From Brenneria izbisi (GTDB lineage: Bacteria; Pseudomonadota; Gammaproteobacteria; Enterobacterales; Enterobacteriaceae), in the NCBI RefSeq assembly GCF_025840185.1, contig NZ_JAMPJU010000011.1, positions 1 to 64,000 of the forward strand: a DNA stretch of 64,000 bases, in the 5' to 3' direction. Below are positions 33,461 through 44,685 of the stretch, piece after piece. The translations under genes and the position numbers were made by a program. Within the stretch, counting starts at the first letter, position 1. The number at the start of each line of letters is the position of its first letter. The notes under the pieces were generated by a model, which saw only the letters and a program-made list of their open reading frames with translations, was not told the origin of the DNA and ran no database searches.

Positions 33461-33589
33461 ATTCGACTCAGCATCTTAGCAACGGCTATATCACCGTCAT
33501 ATATTGACTGAAAGAATGTCAGTCCGGTGTCTGATGACTGAGCTTATAAAGACCGCTATTGATCGGTCAAACTTGGAGAAAACCTCGCA

Positions 33590-34330
33590 ATGTCAACAAT
33601 CGGTCGCATTCACTCCTTTGAATCCTGCGGAACGGTTGATGGTCCCGGCATCCGCTTCATCGTGTTCTTTCAAGGTTGTCTGATGCGCTGCCTGTACTGC
33701 CACAATCGGGATACCTGGGATACACACGGCGGTAAAGAAATTACTGTCGAAGAATTAATGAAAGAGGTTGTGACCTATCGCCATTTTATGAATGCCTCTG
33801 GCGGCGGTGTGACAGCTTCAGGCGGAGAAGCGATTCTCCAGGCGGAATTCGTGCGTGACTGGTTTCGCGCCTGTCGGGAAGAAGGTATTAATACCTGCCT
33901 GGATACCAATGGTTTTGTGCGTCGGTATGAGCCGGTCATTGATGAGTTGTTGGACGTTAGCGATCTTGTCATGCTCGATTTAAAACAGATGAATGATGAT
34001 ATCCACCAAAATCTGGTCGGCGTGTCAAACCATCGCACGCTGGATTTCGCCCGCTATCTGGCAAAGCGTAATCAACGCACCTGGATCCGCTATGTCGTGG
34101 TTCCGGGGTGGTCTGATGATGATCAATCCGCTCACCAGCTTGGGGAGTTCACCAAAGATATGTCCAATATCGAAAAAATTGAATTGCTGCCTTATCACGA
34201 ACTCGGCAAACATAAATGGATAGCCATGGGCGAAGAGTACAAGCTGGACGGCGTGAAACCACCCAAGGCTGACACCATGGATCGCGTCAAGACTATTCTG
34301 GAAAGCTACGGTCATAACGTCATGTATTGA
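33590..34330 (+). CDS. pflA: Pyruvate formate-lyase 1-activating enzyme
   Basis: Radical SAM enzyme that generates the glycyl radical on PflB. The 246-residue product carries the cluster motif CLMRCLYC (CxxxCxxC, about residues 30-37) within [16 protein letters not shown]. It also has the SAM-binding GGG segment in [14 protein letters not shown] and the activating-enzyme signature VVPGWSDDD. It nearly matches E. coli PflA along its length. It is separated from pflB by about 260 bases and a terminator, so it probably has some independent transcription. Confidence 0.97.
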   Translation: MSTIGRIHSFESCGTVDGPGIRFIVFFQGCLMRCLYCHNRDTWDTHGGKEITVEELMKEVVTYRHFMNASGGGVTASGGEAILQAEFVRDWFRACREEGINTCLDTNGFVRRYEPVIDELLDVSDLVMLDLKQMNDDIHQNLVGVSNHRTLDFARYLAKRNQRTWIRYVVVPGWSDDDQSAHQLGEFTKDMSNIEKIELLPYHELGKHKWIAMGEEYKLDGVKPPKADTMDRVKTILESYGHNVMY

Positions 34331-34383
34331 TGTCAGTGGCTGCCGTCAACCGCTGGTGTCTCAAAAACACTCGTCAGCGATTA

Positions 34384-34420
34384 TATGGCCCATCAGCCTT
34401 ATCAGGGATGATGGGCCATA
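34384..34420. terminator. Convergent hairpin between pflA and the hydantoinase-like gene
   Basis: A perfect 12-bp inverted repeat, TATGGCCCATCA and TGATGGGCCATA, with a 13-base loop, placed between two convergent stop codons. There is no strong T run on either side, but its position suits a shared termination or transcript-end structure. Confidence 0.6.
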
Positions 34421-34422
34421 CG

Positions 34423-35991
34423 TTATGCCAAACGACCCGCCGCTTTTATCTTCACCTGCACCGCGTTTCCCGGTAGATAAGCCAGCGGGATCTCCTGATA
34501 ATCAATGATCTCCACGCTACCCGGTATCGCCCCACTCTGCTCCGCCAGCGCGATGGTTTGCTGATGCAGTGTATGCCTGATTCTGTCTCGATCACTGTCA
34601 GGCATGCGAACCACTTTATCGATCTGCGTACCGACCAGCCCCAGCGCCACCCCGATCGCATTGGCCGCATCAAAATAGCGTGGCCGGACAACCTGGCTAA
34701 TGCCACATAACGAATCAGGCAGCAGAATGCTCCCTCCGCCCACCAATATCGCAGGCACCGGCGCACCCGATGACTTCATGCGGTCGATGGCGTTCTCAAC
34801 CTCTGCAATCATTTTTTCATACGCTTTTCGGCATAGTTCCTTATCAAATTCGGGAAGCGGTTCGCTCAACTCGGTTGACCACCGGCTGACATCCAATTGC
34901 AGCATCACATCGCTCAACGTCAATGTCTGACCGCCGAAACTGATACTTTCCTCCAGCAAACGATAACCAATACTGTCTGGACCAAGACGAATATCCCCGT
35001 CCTGGCTATGTCGCACACAGGTGCCGCCGCCAATGCCGATCGAGGCAATATCAGGCATACGGAAATTAGTCCGCACATCGCCGACTTCAACCGCCATCGC
35101 CGACTCACGCGGAAAACCATTTACCAGAACGCCGATATCCGTTGTCGTACCGCCGACATCAATGACCAGCGCATTATCCAGCCCGGATAAATGGCAAGCG
35201 CCGCGGATTGAATTGGTCGGCCCGCAGGCTAGTGTCAGAATGGGATACTGTTTTACTGTCTCTTCCGTCATCAATGTGCCGTCATTTTGTCCAAAAAACG
35301 GCGTCGCCAGGATCCCATGACGGGAAAGCGCACGCGTAAAGCCCTGAACAAATCGATGAGCCGTACTCTGTAATGAAGCATTAAGGATCGTTGCATTTTC
35401 TCTTTCCAACAGGCCGATGTTGCCTATCCGGTGAGATAATGATAACGAAACATCAGGCAATGCTGCGCTAACCCAGCTTGCAACAAGTTGTTCTTGCGCA
35501 CTGTTAACGGGAGAAAATACGCCACAGATGGCAATACTCGCCACTTGCCCACGCATTTTGTCACAAGCATCCATGACTTCATCAAACAGGACACAATGAA
35601 TTTCTCTGCCGTCAAATTCGTAGCCGCCATGAAGCTGATAGAAATGCGCGCCCAACGTTTGACGCCATTCATCACTCCAGCCAAACAATGGCGGAATGCT
35701 ATCGCTGCTGGGCAGACTTAATCTCAACAGACCGATGCTATCCAGTCCTTTACGCTCGACAATCGCATTCGTGCACTGCGTTGTGCCCAGCATCGCATAG
35801 CGAACCTGTTCTGGCAGGATATCTGACTGCATCAGGATCTGTTCGATAACTCGCTCGATACTACTGTAGATATCATTACTGGTGGGAAATTTTGCCGTTG
35901 CAATACACTGAAGATTCGCATCCAGAATAGCCGCATCTGTATTCGTGCCACCCACATCAATACCGAGGCGATAATCATTTTTTCGTAACAT
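34423..35991 (-). CDS. Hydantoinase/oxoprolinase A-family protein
   Basis: A 522-residue member of the HyuA/5-oxoprolinase A family, ATP-dependent enzymes that open cyclic amides such as hydantoins and 5-oxoproline. The N-terminal Hydant_A_N part opens YRLGIDVGGTNTDAAILD (about 6-23), an actin-like phosphate-binding loop. A second glycine-rich nucleotide loop, ALVIDVGGTTTDIGVL, appears near residue 273. The start at 35991 is chosen because homology begins there; the open frame runs another 68 codons inside the DUF917 gene. It is shorter than classical HyuA (about 700 residues), and no HyuB partner is present. It follows the DUF917 gene by 28 bases. Substrate unknown; context suggests a hydantoin-like compound. 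Confidence 0.8.
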   Translation of the reverse strand: MLRKNDYRLGIDVGGTNTDAAILDANLQCIATAKFPTSNDIYSSIERVIEQILMQSDILPEQVRYAMLGTTQCTNAIVERKGLDSIGLLRLSLPSSDSIPPLFGWSDEWRQTLGAHFYQLHGGYEFDGREIHCVLFDEVMDACDKMRGQVASIAICGVFSPVNSAQEQLVASWVSAALPDVSLSLSHRIGNIGLLERENATILNASLQSTAHRFVQGFTRALSRHGILATPFFGQNDGTLMTEETVKQYPILTLACGPTNSIRGACHLSGLDNALVIDVGGTTTDIGVLVNGFPRESAMAVEVGDVRTNFRMPDIASIGIGGGTCVRHSQDGDIRLGPDSIGYRLLEESISFGGQTLTLSDVMLQLDVSRWSTELSEPLPEFDKELCRKAYEKMIAEVENAIDRMKSSGAPVPAILVGGGSILLPDSLCGISQVVRPRYFDAANAIGVALGLVGTQIDKVVRMPDSDRDRIRHTLHQQTIALAEQSGAIPGSVEIIDYQEIPLAYLPGNAVQVKIKAAGRLA

Positions 35992-36019
35992 TCTTTCTTT
36001 CCACAAAGGGATAAGGGCC

Positions 36020-37129
36020 TCAGCGATTTGCCAGCTGTTCAATTGGAACAAAATGTACCGGATAGCCAAAATAGCCAGGCCCAGCAACCTCCAGCCCTCT
36101 GGGAGTCCGCCATTTCTCATTACACGGATAGGCGATGACATCGACTCGCTGACCATAACGCAATTGTTCAGTGATAATTGGCCGCCCGGTTTCACTGTCC
36201 AGCACCGAGATCAGATCCGGCACTACCGCCAGCAGATTATCCTGTGTCGGCGCATCGTGTTCAGAGGCGCGGTAAGCCAGCAAGAGTTCATTCTGGAACA
36301 GCACGGTAAACGACTCGCCTTTGAAACGGCCCATCCCTGCCAGCAACACTTTTCCACGTGCAAAGCCGCCGGTAGTGCGGCGCTCAACATCCACAATTTT
36401 ACCAGAAGCAATAACATAGGCATTGAGTACCGACAATAAAGCCTGAATAGGATTACTGCCTGACCGATGCGCCAAACGAAGCGTCTGACCAATCTTTTGG
36501 GCCAGTGAAAGCGTGCCTTTAATGGCGCTTTGTTTTAGTTGATAGCCGCGTAATGGATAGTCGCACATGGCGCAGGCGGCGCCCATCTGCTCCGTGATTG
36601 CTCTGGCCAGGCGTTCCGACCAAAGACCGTCAATCGGATTCAGGACCACCGAATTGCCTTTTTCATCGGCCAGCGTATTAGGGCCAGATGTAAGACCATC
36701 CAAAAAGAAGGTCACCATCTGCGCTTCAGGAAACGCGCGGCCCATGGCATCACAATCCACCACCGGCAACCCTTTTTGTGCCGCAACAACAAAAGGAATT
36801 AATGAGTTAATACCGCCAACTTCAATAGAAAATGTACCGACTGCCGATTGTCCTAAAATTTGCTCCATTGTTTCAAAGGCCAGAACAATTTGCTGCGGTG
36901 AAATGACTTTCTCAACAGAAACCGTGGGTGCTCCAATAGTACTGCATGGAATAAAGAGATCATCATCTTTGATCTCATCCAGTTTTAAAATAGGAACAGA
37001 AGCTCCCTGCCGCAAAGCATGTTTTGCTATCAAAGAACCAATATAAGGGTCGCCACCACCACCAGTTCCAAGAATAGCTGCGCCTAGCGCAATATCATCG
37101 ATCTTTTCATCGTCAATATAACAGAACAT
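36020..37129 (-). CDS. DUF917 family protein (S-methyl-thiohydantoin desulfurase-like)
   Basis: A 369-residue protein of the DUF917 family. The N-terminal signature ALGAAILGTGGGGDPYIG (about 14-31), the middle EVGGINSLIPFVVAAQKGLPVVDCDAMGRAFPE and the C-terminal RTTGGFARGKVLLAGMG fit the family. Some DUF917 members have been assigned desulfurase activity on thiohydantoins, for example in ergothioneine breakdown; that assignment is from family knowledge, not visible here. It is co-directional with an NCS1 transporter upstream (45-base gap) and a HyuA-like enzyme downstream, so uptake followed by ring processing is a reasonable inference. Confidence 0.8.
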   Translation of the reverse strand: MFCYIDDEKIDDIALGAAILGTGGGGDPYIGSLIAKHALRQGASVPILKLDEIKDDDLFIPCSTIGAPTVSVEKVISPQQIVLAFETMEQILGQSAVGTFSIEVGGINSLIPFVVAAQKGLPVVDCDAMGRAFPEAQMVTFFLDGLTSGPNTLADEKGNSVVLNPIDGLWSERLARAITEQMGAACAMCDYPLRGYQLKQSAIKGTLSLAQKIGQTLRLAHRSGSNPIQALLSVLNAYVIASGKIVDVERRTTGGFARGKVLLAGMGRFKGESFTVLFQNELLLAYRASEHDAPTQDNLLAVVPDLISVLDSETGRPIITEQLRYGQRVDVIAYPCNEKWRTPRGLEVAGPGYFGYPVHFVPIEQLANR

Positions 37130-37174
37130 TATTCATCCAATTGCGATAACGATATTCCCAGCATTCGAGACTTA

Positions 37175-38479
37175 TCAGTTACTCTGCTGTGGGAGGAGCT
37201 TATGCAAAAATATATAAACCACCATACTGACTAATACCCCATCTAAAGCAGAGATGGTAGTGATGGTAAATGCGCCAATAAAATCAGGTGATGACAAAAT
37301 ACTTACAATACATCCACATAGCCAGGATATGGATGGAGAGATGTTTAACATTTGAGCTTGAGATATATCCTGCCTTAAGCAACTGGAATCATGGTAGTAG
37401 TAGTCTACAAGGTAGACACCTGCAATAGGTGAAATGAGCACACCAAGAAGTGACAAGAAGTAAGTAAAGTTATTGATCATTCCATTATATGCCAAGAAAA
37501 GACCTAAGAGCGCCATAAAAATCACTATGGCAGGACGTGATATCCATCGAATAACCACAGACAGGCCCAAGGATGAGGAAATAAGATTACAACTATTAGT
37601 TGTCCATTGTGCAAAAATCAAAACTAAAATAGCGGAGATGCCAAGACCAATATTAAAAAATATCTCAACGAGATCATCACTGCCCACGAGTCGAGTTAGT
37701 ACTAACGCAACTAATATTGTAGAACTATTGCCGAAACAGAATCCCAGCCCGGCGCCTAATATGGCATCTTTACGAGTCTTGGCATAACGAGCAATATCAG
37801 GAGACATAACGGCTGCAACGATCCAGATAGAAACCACATAAGAAATGGCGGTACCCATGCTGATTGGGGATTTAATTACCATTGCCGGAATGTCAGCATG
37901 ATTTATCGAAGCCAGCACAATGCCTGTTATTATCAATATCAGCATTAGTGGTACGCTAAATACACTTAGTTTACCCAATGATCTGACACCCCAAATCGCC
38001 GTGAACGTCATCAAAATCATGCCAAATAGCAATATGGGTAAACGACCTGGTTCGAGATGATAATTCATCAGTGCTTTTTGCAGCATCACACCAAAGAAAT
38101 CGAGTTGAAAAGCAAACCAACCGAGTAGAGAAATAGCAGAAAAAATCCCTATCAATTTTCCACCTAGACGACCAAATACAGAAATGCTCAGTAATGATGT
38201 GGACAGACCGCAACCATAGCCGACATTAGCACATAATGCTGCCAAAACACCGAGCAAAGCCGATCCAATCAGCGTCGCACTCACGGCTTGAGCAAATGGC
38301 AACCCTCCGCTTAAAAACGCGCCCAGGAACAACCCGGAGATATCAATACCGATTGCCAACCAGATTAAAGCGATGACATACCAGCGCTTACGCGCTTCGG
38401 CAGGCACCGTTTCATATTCATAATCATATATCTGCCGTGATTTCTGAACTTTCTCAGATACAGCATTTCCTTGAGACAT
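37175..38479 (-). CDS. NCS1-family (CodB-like) transporter
   Basis: Inner-membrane symporter of the nucleobase:cation symporter-1 family, which imports cytosine, purines, hydantoins or related rings. The 434-residue product has about twelve hydrophobic helices and the CodB-type N-terminus (VPAEARKRWYVIALIWLAIGIDISGLFLGA). It also has the QWTTNSCNLISSSLGLS segment typical of the family. The ATG at 38479 has GGGGTGG close upstream and is preferred over the ATG at 38503. Base composition is more AT-rich than the flanking core genes. First gene of the cassette, divergent from a LysR regulator. The exact substrate is unknown. Confidence 0.85.
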   Translation of the reverse strand: MSQGNAVSEKVQKSRQIYDYEYETVPAEARKRWYVIALIWLAIGIDISGLFLGAFLSGGLPFAQAVSATLIGSALLGVLAALCANVGYGCGLSTSLLSISVFGRLGGKLIGIFSAISLLGWFAFQLDFFGVMLQKALMNYHLEPGRLPILLFGMILMTFTAIWGVRSLGKLSVFSVPLMLILIITGIVLASINHADIPAMVIKSPISMGTAISYVVSIWIVAAVMSPDIARYAKTRKDAILGAGLGFCFGNSSTILVALVLTRLVGSDDLVEIFFNIGLGISAILVLIFAQWTTNSCNLISSSLGLSVVIRWISRPAIVIFMALLGLFLAYNGMINNFTYFLSLLGVLISPIAGVYLVDYYYHDSSCLRQDISQAQMLNISPSISWLCGCIVSILSSPDFIGAFTITTISALDGVLVSMVVYIFLHKLLPQQSN

Positions 38480-38751
38480 ATCCACCCCATAAACCAATGA
38501 CACAATAGTTATTGTATGTTTATGGTATTTTATAGAGGTTGCAGTATGCCGTATAGAACAATGGCACTGCTAAATAATTAGCAGTGCTATTGTTTATGAG
38601 AGAGACCCTGATGTGACGCATAAAACCGCGTTTTCGCGGGAACCACATACCCATGTGGTTTAGGGACAATATAAATAAGAATTATATTGATTAATACAGA
38701 TATATTTTGATGTTAACATTCAAGGATGTGATGTGTGCTAAGGGAATATTT
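38480..38751. promoter_or_regulatory. Divergent control region with three inverted repeats
   Basis: About 270 AT-rich bases between the NCS1 transporter and the LysR gene. Three palindromes lie within 102 bases: 38560-38591 (14-bp arms AATGGCACTGCTAA/TTAGCAGTGCTATT, one mismatch, ATAA loop), 38627-38640 (CCGCG, TTTT loop, CGCGG) and 38642-38661 (AACCACAT, ACCC loop, ATGTGGTT). LysR regulators usually bind such dyads next to their own gene; the long first dyad could alternatively form a hairpin in the transporter leader. Confidence 0.7.
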
Positions 38752-39672
38752 ATGCGCTTAGATAAACTGGAGATTCGCTGGCTTAAGCTATTCTGTAAAA
38801 TAGTTGAAAAACAAGGGATTACAAACGCGCAGGCGGTAACTGGATTAAGCCAACCGGTGCTGAGTCACTACTTATCCCGCCTTGAAGACACACTGGGACT
38901 GGTTTTGTGCGAACGAGGACGTGGTGGTTTTTCATTGACCACTGAAGGTGAAATCGTCTATCAGGAAGCAAAGTCCGTTATTTCAACTTTGGATGATTTT
39001 GCCAATCGATTAGCAAGGATTAAGCACTATCTTGTTGGAACAGTCAAATTAGGTTGTCTGGACAATATAGCAACACACCCTAACAATGTTGTATCTCAAG
39101 CCATCGCGAAGCTTTACAACCAAAGCCCAGAAGTGAATGTCGAACTTGAGATTATTGAATATATTCCTTTAATGGAAAGACTCAAAAATGGAAATCTAGA
39201 TATCGTCTTAAGCGCCTTACCTGATGATATTCCAACAGAAATCTTCTATCAGCCCGTGTTCGTGGAGCATAGTTACTTCTACTCTACAGCAGAAAATGCT
39301 GAAACTATTGAGCAAGAATGGAAAAATGGTGAATTAAATCCACGTAGATTATTGATAGGCGGACATGCCTTCAATGAAATAAGTAAGCAGTTGGGGCCAG
39401 TATCAAAACAAGGATATCACCAGACGGCCTGGCATCTTGAAGGAAGTTTATTACTCCTGCTCGCAGGCACCCATATCGGCTTCCTCCCCGATCACTATGC
39501 GTCCCCCTGGGTTGAAAAAGGCAAACTCGCGGCTATCGCCCCAAATCATTTGAAACTGACCAGCATTTTCTATTTGATAAAAAATGCCAAACAGCGGCTA
39601 AGTCCGGTAGCAGAGGCGTTGTGGAATAATATGGTTGAAGCTGGCCAGAGTTCTCTGGCCAGTTTGAAATAA
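38752..39672 (+). CDS. LysR-family transcriptional regulator
   Basis: A 306-residue LysR-type regulator. The N-terminal winged helix-turn-helix (about 5-65) has the usual layout: LDKLEIRWLKLFCKIVEKQGITNAQ, then the recognition helix in GLSQPVLSHYLSRLEDTLGLVLCERG. The C-terminal effector domain begins near residue 95 (VGTVKLGCLDNIATHP). The start at 38752 follows AAGGGA; the open frame extends 15 codons further. Divergent from the transporter-DUF917-HyuA genes, so it most likely controls them in response to the imported compound. AT-rich like the transporter. Confidence 0.88.
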   Translation: MRLDKLEIRWLKLFCKIVEKQGITNAQAVTGLSQPVLSHYLSRLEDTLGLVLCERGRGGFSLTTEGEIVYQEAKSVISTLDDFANRLARIKHYLVGTVKLGCLDNIATHPNNVVSQAIAKLYNQSPEVNVELEIIEYIPLMERLKNGNLDIVLSALPDDIPTEIFYQPVFVEHSYFYSTAENAETIEQEWKNGELNPRRLLIGGHAFNEISKQLGPVSKQGYHQTAWHLEGSLLLLLAGTHIGFLPDHYASPWVEKGKLAAIAPNHLKLTSIFYLIKNAKQRLSPVAEALWNNMVEAGQSSLASLK

Positions 39673-39676
39673 AAAT

Positions 39677-40828
39677 TCAGGCAGTAGCCAGTGGCGTCGG
39701 ATGCTGGTCGGCTTTTTTCAACAACATAACCAGATAGCACAACGCTACCACAGCAATCAGCACAAACAGCAATCGATCGGAATACGTTTGCATCAGTACT
39801 GCCGCAAGACTTGGGCCACACAAGCTGCCAAGCGTATAACTCAGCAGTAACGCCTGATTCATTGCCACCAGTTCATCCGGGTTTACCTTTTCACATGCCC
39901 ACGACATAGCGACCGGATAAAGCGTAAAACCCGCACAACCAAGCATGAACAGCGCCGGCGCCATAGCATAGTGGCTGATACTCAACATCGCCAGGCAACC
40001 AATGATCACCACAAAAACCAATACCCGCAAGACCAACAAACGTCCATACCGATCGGCCATTCTCCCGACCGGCCACTGTCCTGCAATACCGGCGCTAATC
40101 AGCAATGCCATCCAATAACCAACCTGCGCATCACTCATACCCTGATGTGAAAGATAAAGCGGCATTAAACCGTACAGCGATCCCAAAATAACCCCGGAAA
40201 TCACGCAACCGTGTACGCCCAGCCGGGCGCTCCGATATTTAAGCATTTGCCACACATTGACGCGACGTCCCTGGGTGGACGGCCCCGGAACGCGGGTAAA
40301 CAGCAAAGGCAATATCGCCAGAATAATTAACGCGGCAACCCAAGGCAAAACGCTCAGAAGTTGCGTTGGCAAAGCGCCAAGCAGCAATTGCCCAACCACA
40401 CTGCCAAGGTAATAAGCCATCATGTATGCGGCCAATAGCTGTCCGCGTTGAGCCGTTGTACCACTGCATAGCAACGCGCTTTCAACCACCACCCATATCA
40501 ACGCACAACCAACCCCGGCCAGAAAACGCCAGAATAGCCAACTCAAGAAATCGACAGAAAGCCCCAATCCGACAGTGGCCATGCCAAATAACAAGGCAGC
40601 GAAATAATAACTGCGGTTAAATCCGTAGCCTCTGATTAACTTACCCGCCAATAATGTCCCGACCAGATTACCGCTGAAATAAGACGAACCAACCAACCCT
40701 ACCTGCCAGATTGGAAGTTGCTGATAATTAAGCCAAAGTGGGACCAGTGTATTTAATACGGCAATACAAACCGTCAGCAGCAAAAGGCCACAGAGCAGAA
40801 AGCGCACTGGGCGAGAGTAAGCAGACAT
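39677..40828 (-). CDS. ycaD: Major facilitator superfamily transporter YcaD
   Basis: A 383-residue MFS protein with twelve hydrophobic helices, matching E. coli YcaD across its length (for instance NTLVPLWL and [15 protein letters not shown] in helices 1-2, and [17 protein letters not shown] in the fourth to fifth). The substrate is not known. It is convergent with the LysR gene, with only 4 bases between stops. In E. coli ycaD also lies between serS and pflA, so it marks where the core order resumes after the accessory cassette. Confidence 0.93.
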   Translation of the reverse strand: MSAYSRPVRFLLCGLLLLTVCIAVLNTLVPLWLNYQQLPIWQVGLVGSSYFSGNLVGTLLAGKLIRGYGFNRSYYFAALLFGMATVGLGLSVDFLSWLFWRFLAGVGCALIWVVVESALLCSGTTAQRGQLLAAYMMAYYLGSVVGQLLLGALPTQLLSVLPWVAALIILAILPLLFTRVPGPSTQGRRVNVWQMLKYRSARLGVHGCVISGVILGSLYGLMPLYLSHQGMSDAQVGYWMALLISAGIAGQWPVGRMADRYGRLLVLRVLVFVVIIGCLAMLSISHYAMAPALFMLGCAGFTLYPVAMSWACEKVNPDELVAMNQALLLSYTLGSLCGPSLAAVLMQTYSDRLLFVLIAVVALCYLVMLLKKADQHPTPLATA

Positions 40829-41146
40829 AATGAAGTGGATAACCAGACGACCAAGAGAAGAGTGAGCGCATCATGCCATTGCGTATTAGAAAGTCAATCC
40901 AGGCAAAAGGGAAGAAACGGACTGTATAGCCGCATTGATTTAAATAATTTATCAAAAAAAGGCTGAGTTGAATATTCGCGCAGACAGACTAATTATATCA
41001 TTTTGATTTTAAATGCGTTCACATAGCAAAACCGCGCATAAATACGCTGATAAAAGCAAAAAATAATTTTCACGATGAAAAAAAATCGCCGAGCCACAGA
41101 TGAAAAAAAAGCGCCATGATGACGCTTTTTCACAAAAACATGATTA
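40829..41146. other. Intergenic region ycaD-serS
   Basis: About 320 AT-rich bases. They hold the ycaD promoter region and, at the serS end, the serS terminator. No gene of the E. coli dmsABC-ycaC set that lies here in E. coli is present. A minus-strand open frame across 40993-41256 runs into serS in another frame and has no homology support. Confidence 0.55.
41104..41130 (-). terminator. serS terminator
   Basis: A hairpin with AAAAAGCG(C/T)CAT arms around a short loop, flanked by A and T runs, 17 bases past the serS stop on the minus strand. Confidence 0.8.
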
Positions 41147-42493
<1,347 letters not shown>

Positions 42494-42548
42494 TTATTGC
42501 TCACCGGATTGCAGAAAATGTCCCGTTAACCTTACCGCAACGCTTAGT

Positions 42549-43892
42549 TCAGCGGTAGCGTTTTGTCGGGCTATTTTGATCCTGAGTAGCAAGCCAGGCG
42601 AGCTTTTCACCAATTTTTCCTTCAAGTCCACGCGCTGATGGGATGTAATAACGCGTTTGCGCCATTTCCGGCGGGAAATAGTTCTCTCCGGCGGCATAAG
42701 CGTTGGGTTCGTCGTGCGCATAGCGATACTCCGCCCCCAACCCCATTTCTTTCATCAGACGCGTAGGCGCATTGCGCAAATGTTCGGGAACATCATAGTC
42801 CGGCTTTTCACCGGCATCACGCATGGCGGCCTTGAACGCAGTGTAGACCGCATTACTTTTCGGCGCACACGCCAGATAAACAATAGCCTGTGCAATAGCC
42901 CGTTCGCCTTCCGCCGGCCCCACGCGTGTAAAGCAATCCCACGCGGCGATAGCCACCTGCATTCCCCGCGGGTCGGCATTGCCAACATCCTCGGAAGCAA
43001 TAGCCAGCAGACGGCGGGCTACATACAACGGATCGCCGCCTGCCGTGATAATGCGCGCATACCAGTACAACGCCGCATCCGGCGCCGATCCTCTGACCGA
43101 TTTATGTAAAGCGGAAATCAGGTCGTAATAGCGGTCGCCTTTGTTATCAAACCGAGCGCTGCGTTCGCCAGAGACTTCTTTAAGCAGCGACGGCGTTAAT
43201 ACCCGACTGCCTTGTGCATCCACTTCCGCCATGTCAGCCATCATTTCCAGGCTGTTCAGCGCTCTTCGGGCATCACCATTGACCAGTTCCGCCAACATAC
43301 GACGAGTGTCATCCGGCAGAACAATATTCTGCCCACCGTATCCTCGCTCACGGTCTGTCATCGCCTGCTGCAACACGAGTTCAATATCTTCCGCCGTCAG
43401 CGCTTTGAGCAAATACACGCGGGCACGTGATAACAAGGCTGAATTAAGTTCGAAAGATGGGTTTTCAGTCGTCGCGCCAATGAAAGTGATGGTGCCGTCT
43501 TCAATATGCGGGAGAAAAGCGTCTTGCTGACTTTTATTAAACCGATGAACTTCGTCGACAAACAGGATCGTCCGACGCCCGGCATGACGGTTCTGCCGCG
43601 CCCGCTCGATCGCTTCACGTATCTCTTTGATACCGGAGGTTACCGCCGAGATGCGTTCAACATCGGCCTGTCCGTAACGACCGATTAATTCCGCCAGTGT
43701 GGTTTTACCCGTACCAGGCGGTCCCCACAGGATCATGGAGTGGAGTTGGCCCGCTTCAATTGCGCGAGGCAACGGTTTATCCGCACCAAGCAAATGCTGT
43801 TGGCCAATGTACTGCGCCAACGTCGCTGGCCGCATACGTGCGGCCAGCGGTTGAAACGCATTTTGAGAAAAATCCAGTGACAGATTGCTCAC
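42549..43892 (-). CDS. rarA: Replication-associated recombination protein A (RarA/MgsA)
   Basis: AAA+ ATPase acting at stalled replication forks, related to clamp loaders and RuvB. The 447-residue product has Walker [15 protein letters not shown] (about 54-67), Walker [17 protein letters not shown] (about 110-125), sensor 1 [12 protein letters not shown], and the helical lid and tetramerisation part that follows. It is 7 bases downstream of lolA in the ftsK-lolA-rarA-serS order shared with E. coli. Confidence 0.97.
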   Translation of the reverse strand: MSNLSLDFSQNAFQPLAARMRPATLAQYIGQQHLLGADKPLPRAIEAGQLHSMILWGPPGTGKTTLAELIGRYGQADVERISAVTSGIKEIREAIERARQNRHAGRRTILFVDEVHRFNKSQQDAFLPHIEDGTITFIGATTENPSFELNSALLSRARVYLLKALTAEDIELVLQQAMTDRERGYGGQNIVLPDDTRRMLAELVNGDARRALNSLEMMADMAEVDAQGSRVLTPSLLKEVSGERSARFDNKGDRYYDLISALHKSVRGSAPDAALYWYARIITAGGDPLYVARRLLAIASEDVGNADPRGMQVAIAAWDCFTRVGPAEGERAIAQAIVYLACAPKSNAVYTAFKAAMRDAGEKPDYDVPEHLRNAPTRLMKEMGLGAEYRYAHDEPNAYAAGENYFPPEMAQTRYYIPSARGLEGKIGEKLAWLATQDQNSPTKRYR

Positions 43893-43899
43893 TCAGACC

Positions 43900-44514
43900 T
43901 CACTGACGCTGATCATCCAGCATCACGCCTTGCGGTGGAGTAAAAGTAAATTTCGCAGAATCAACCGTACTATTTTGCTGGTTTTTCAATACATAAGTAC
44001 TGCGCTGTCCATCTTGTTCCGTTGCGGTGAATGTCTTGATCGTTCCACTCGGCGTCACGCTGATAGCAAACTGTTTCAGGTTGCCGCTGGCTGATTTCGG
44101 CGTCAATTCAAAATCATCACCGTTCTGCCTCACCTCGTATTTGCTCCAATCACTGGCATCATTACGCGTAATCAACATAAACGGCGTATTGCCTGTCGCA
44201 TCTTTTAGCCAGGTTGCCGTAACCTGTTCAACAAAGGGATTATAGAACCACAGCGTTTTGCCATCTGAAACCAGCACGCTTTCATCCGGCGAAGTTGTTT
44301 TCCAGTTAAACAGATTAGGGCGTTTCAACCACAGCTCGCCCTCGCCTTCCTGAACAGCGGCGCCATCCGCGCTGGTTACTGTCTGGCTGAAACTGGCGTG
44401 GAAGCTATTTACTTTACTGAGCCGGCTTTGCAAATCACTGGCCGCATCAGCATATACGGCTGTTGATGCCATACCCGATATCAGGCAACAGGCGATTAAC
44501 CATTTCTTCATCAT
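43900..44514 (-). CDS. lolA: Outer-membrane lipoprotein carrier protein LolA
   Basis: Periplasmic chaperone that takes lipoproteins from the LolCDE complex and passes them to LolB. The 204-residue product has a typical Sec signal ([22 protein letters not shown], cleavage likely before D23) and a beta-rich mature part with [17 protein letters not shown]. The first of two adjacent ATGs is used, since AAGGA lies six bases before it. It is between ftsK and rarA, as in E. coli. Confidence 0.97.
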   Translation of the reverse strand: MMKKWLIACCLISGMASTAVYADAASDLQSRLSKVNSFHASFSQTVTSADGAAVQEGEGELWLKRPNLFNWKTTSPDESVLVSDGKTLWFYNPFVEQVTATWLKDATGNTPFMLITRNDASDWSKYEVRQNGDDFELTPKSASGNLKQFAISVTPSGTIKTFTATEQDGQRSTYVLKNQQNSTVDSAKFTFTPPQGVMLDDQRQ

Positions 44515-44657
44515 ACAAAATCCTTTGAATTTTCCGATATCACGCGTTATCGCGGTAAAACCATCAGACTTGCTGCGTCTTCAACACATTAGCTGAAGCG
44601 ACTCGGGCTGTGATAGGCGAATTGTCTGCTAATTGCGGCTTTTACGCTTCTTTGCAT

Positions 44658-44681
44658 TAAGGGCTGCAACCGCAGCCCTTA
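44658..44681 (-). terminator. Hairpin downstream of ftsK
   Basis: A perfect 10-bp stem, TAAGGGCTGC and GCAGCCCTTA, with an AACC loop, 5 bases after the ftsK stop. There is no strong T run, so termination may be partial. Confidence 0.65.
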
Positions 44682-44685
44682 TGCT

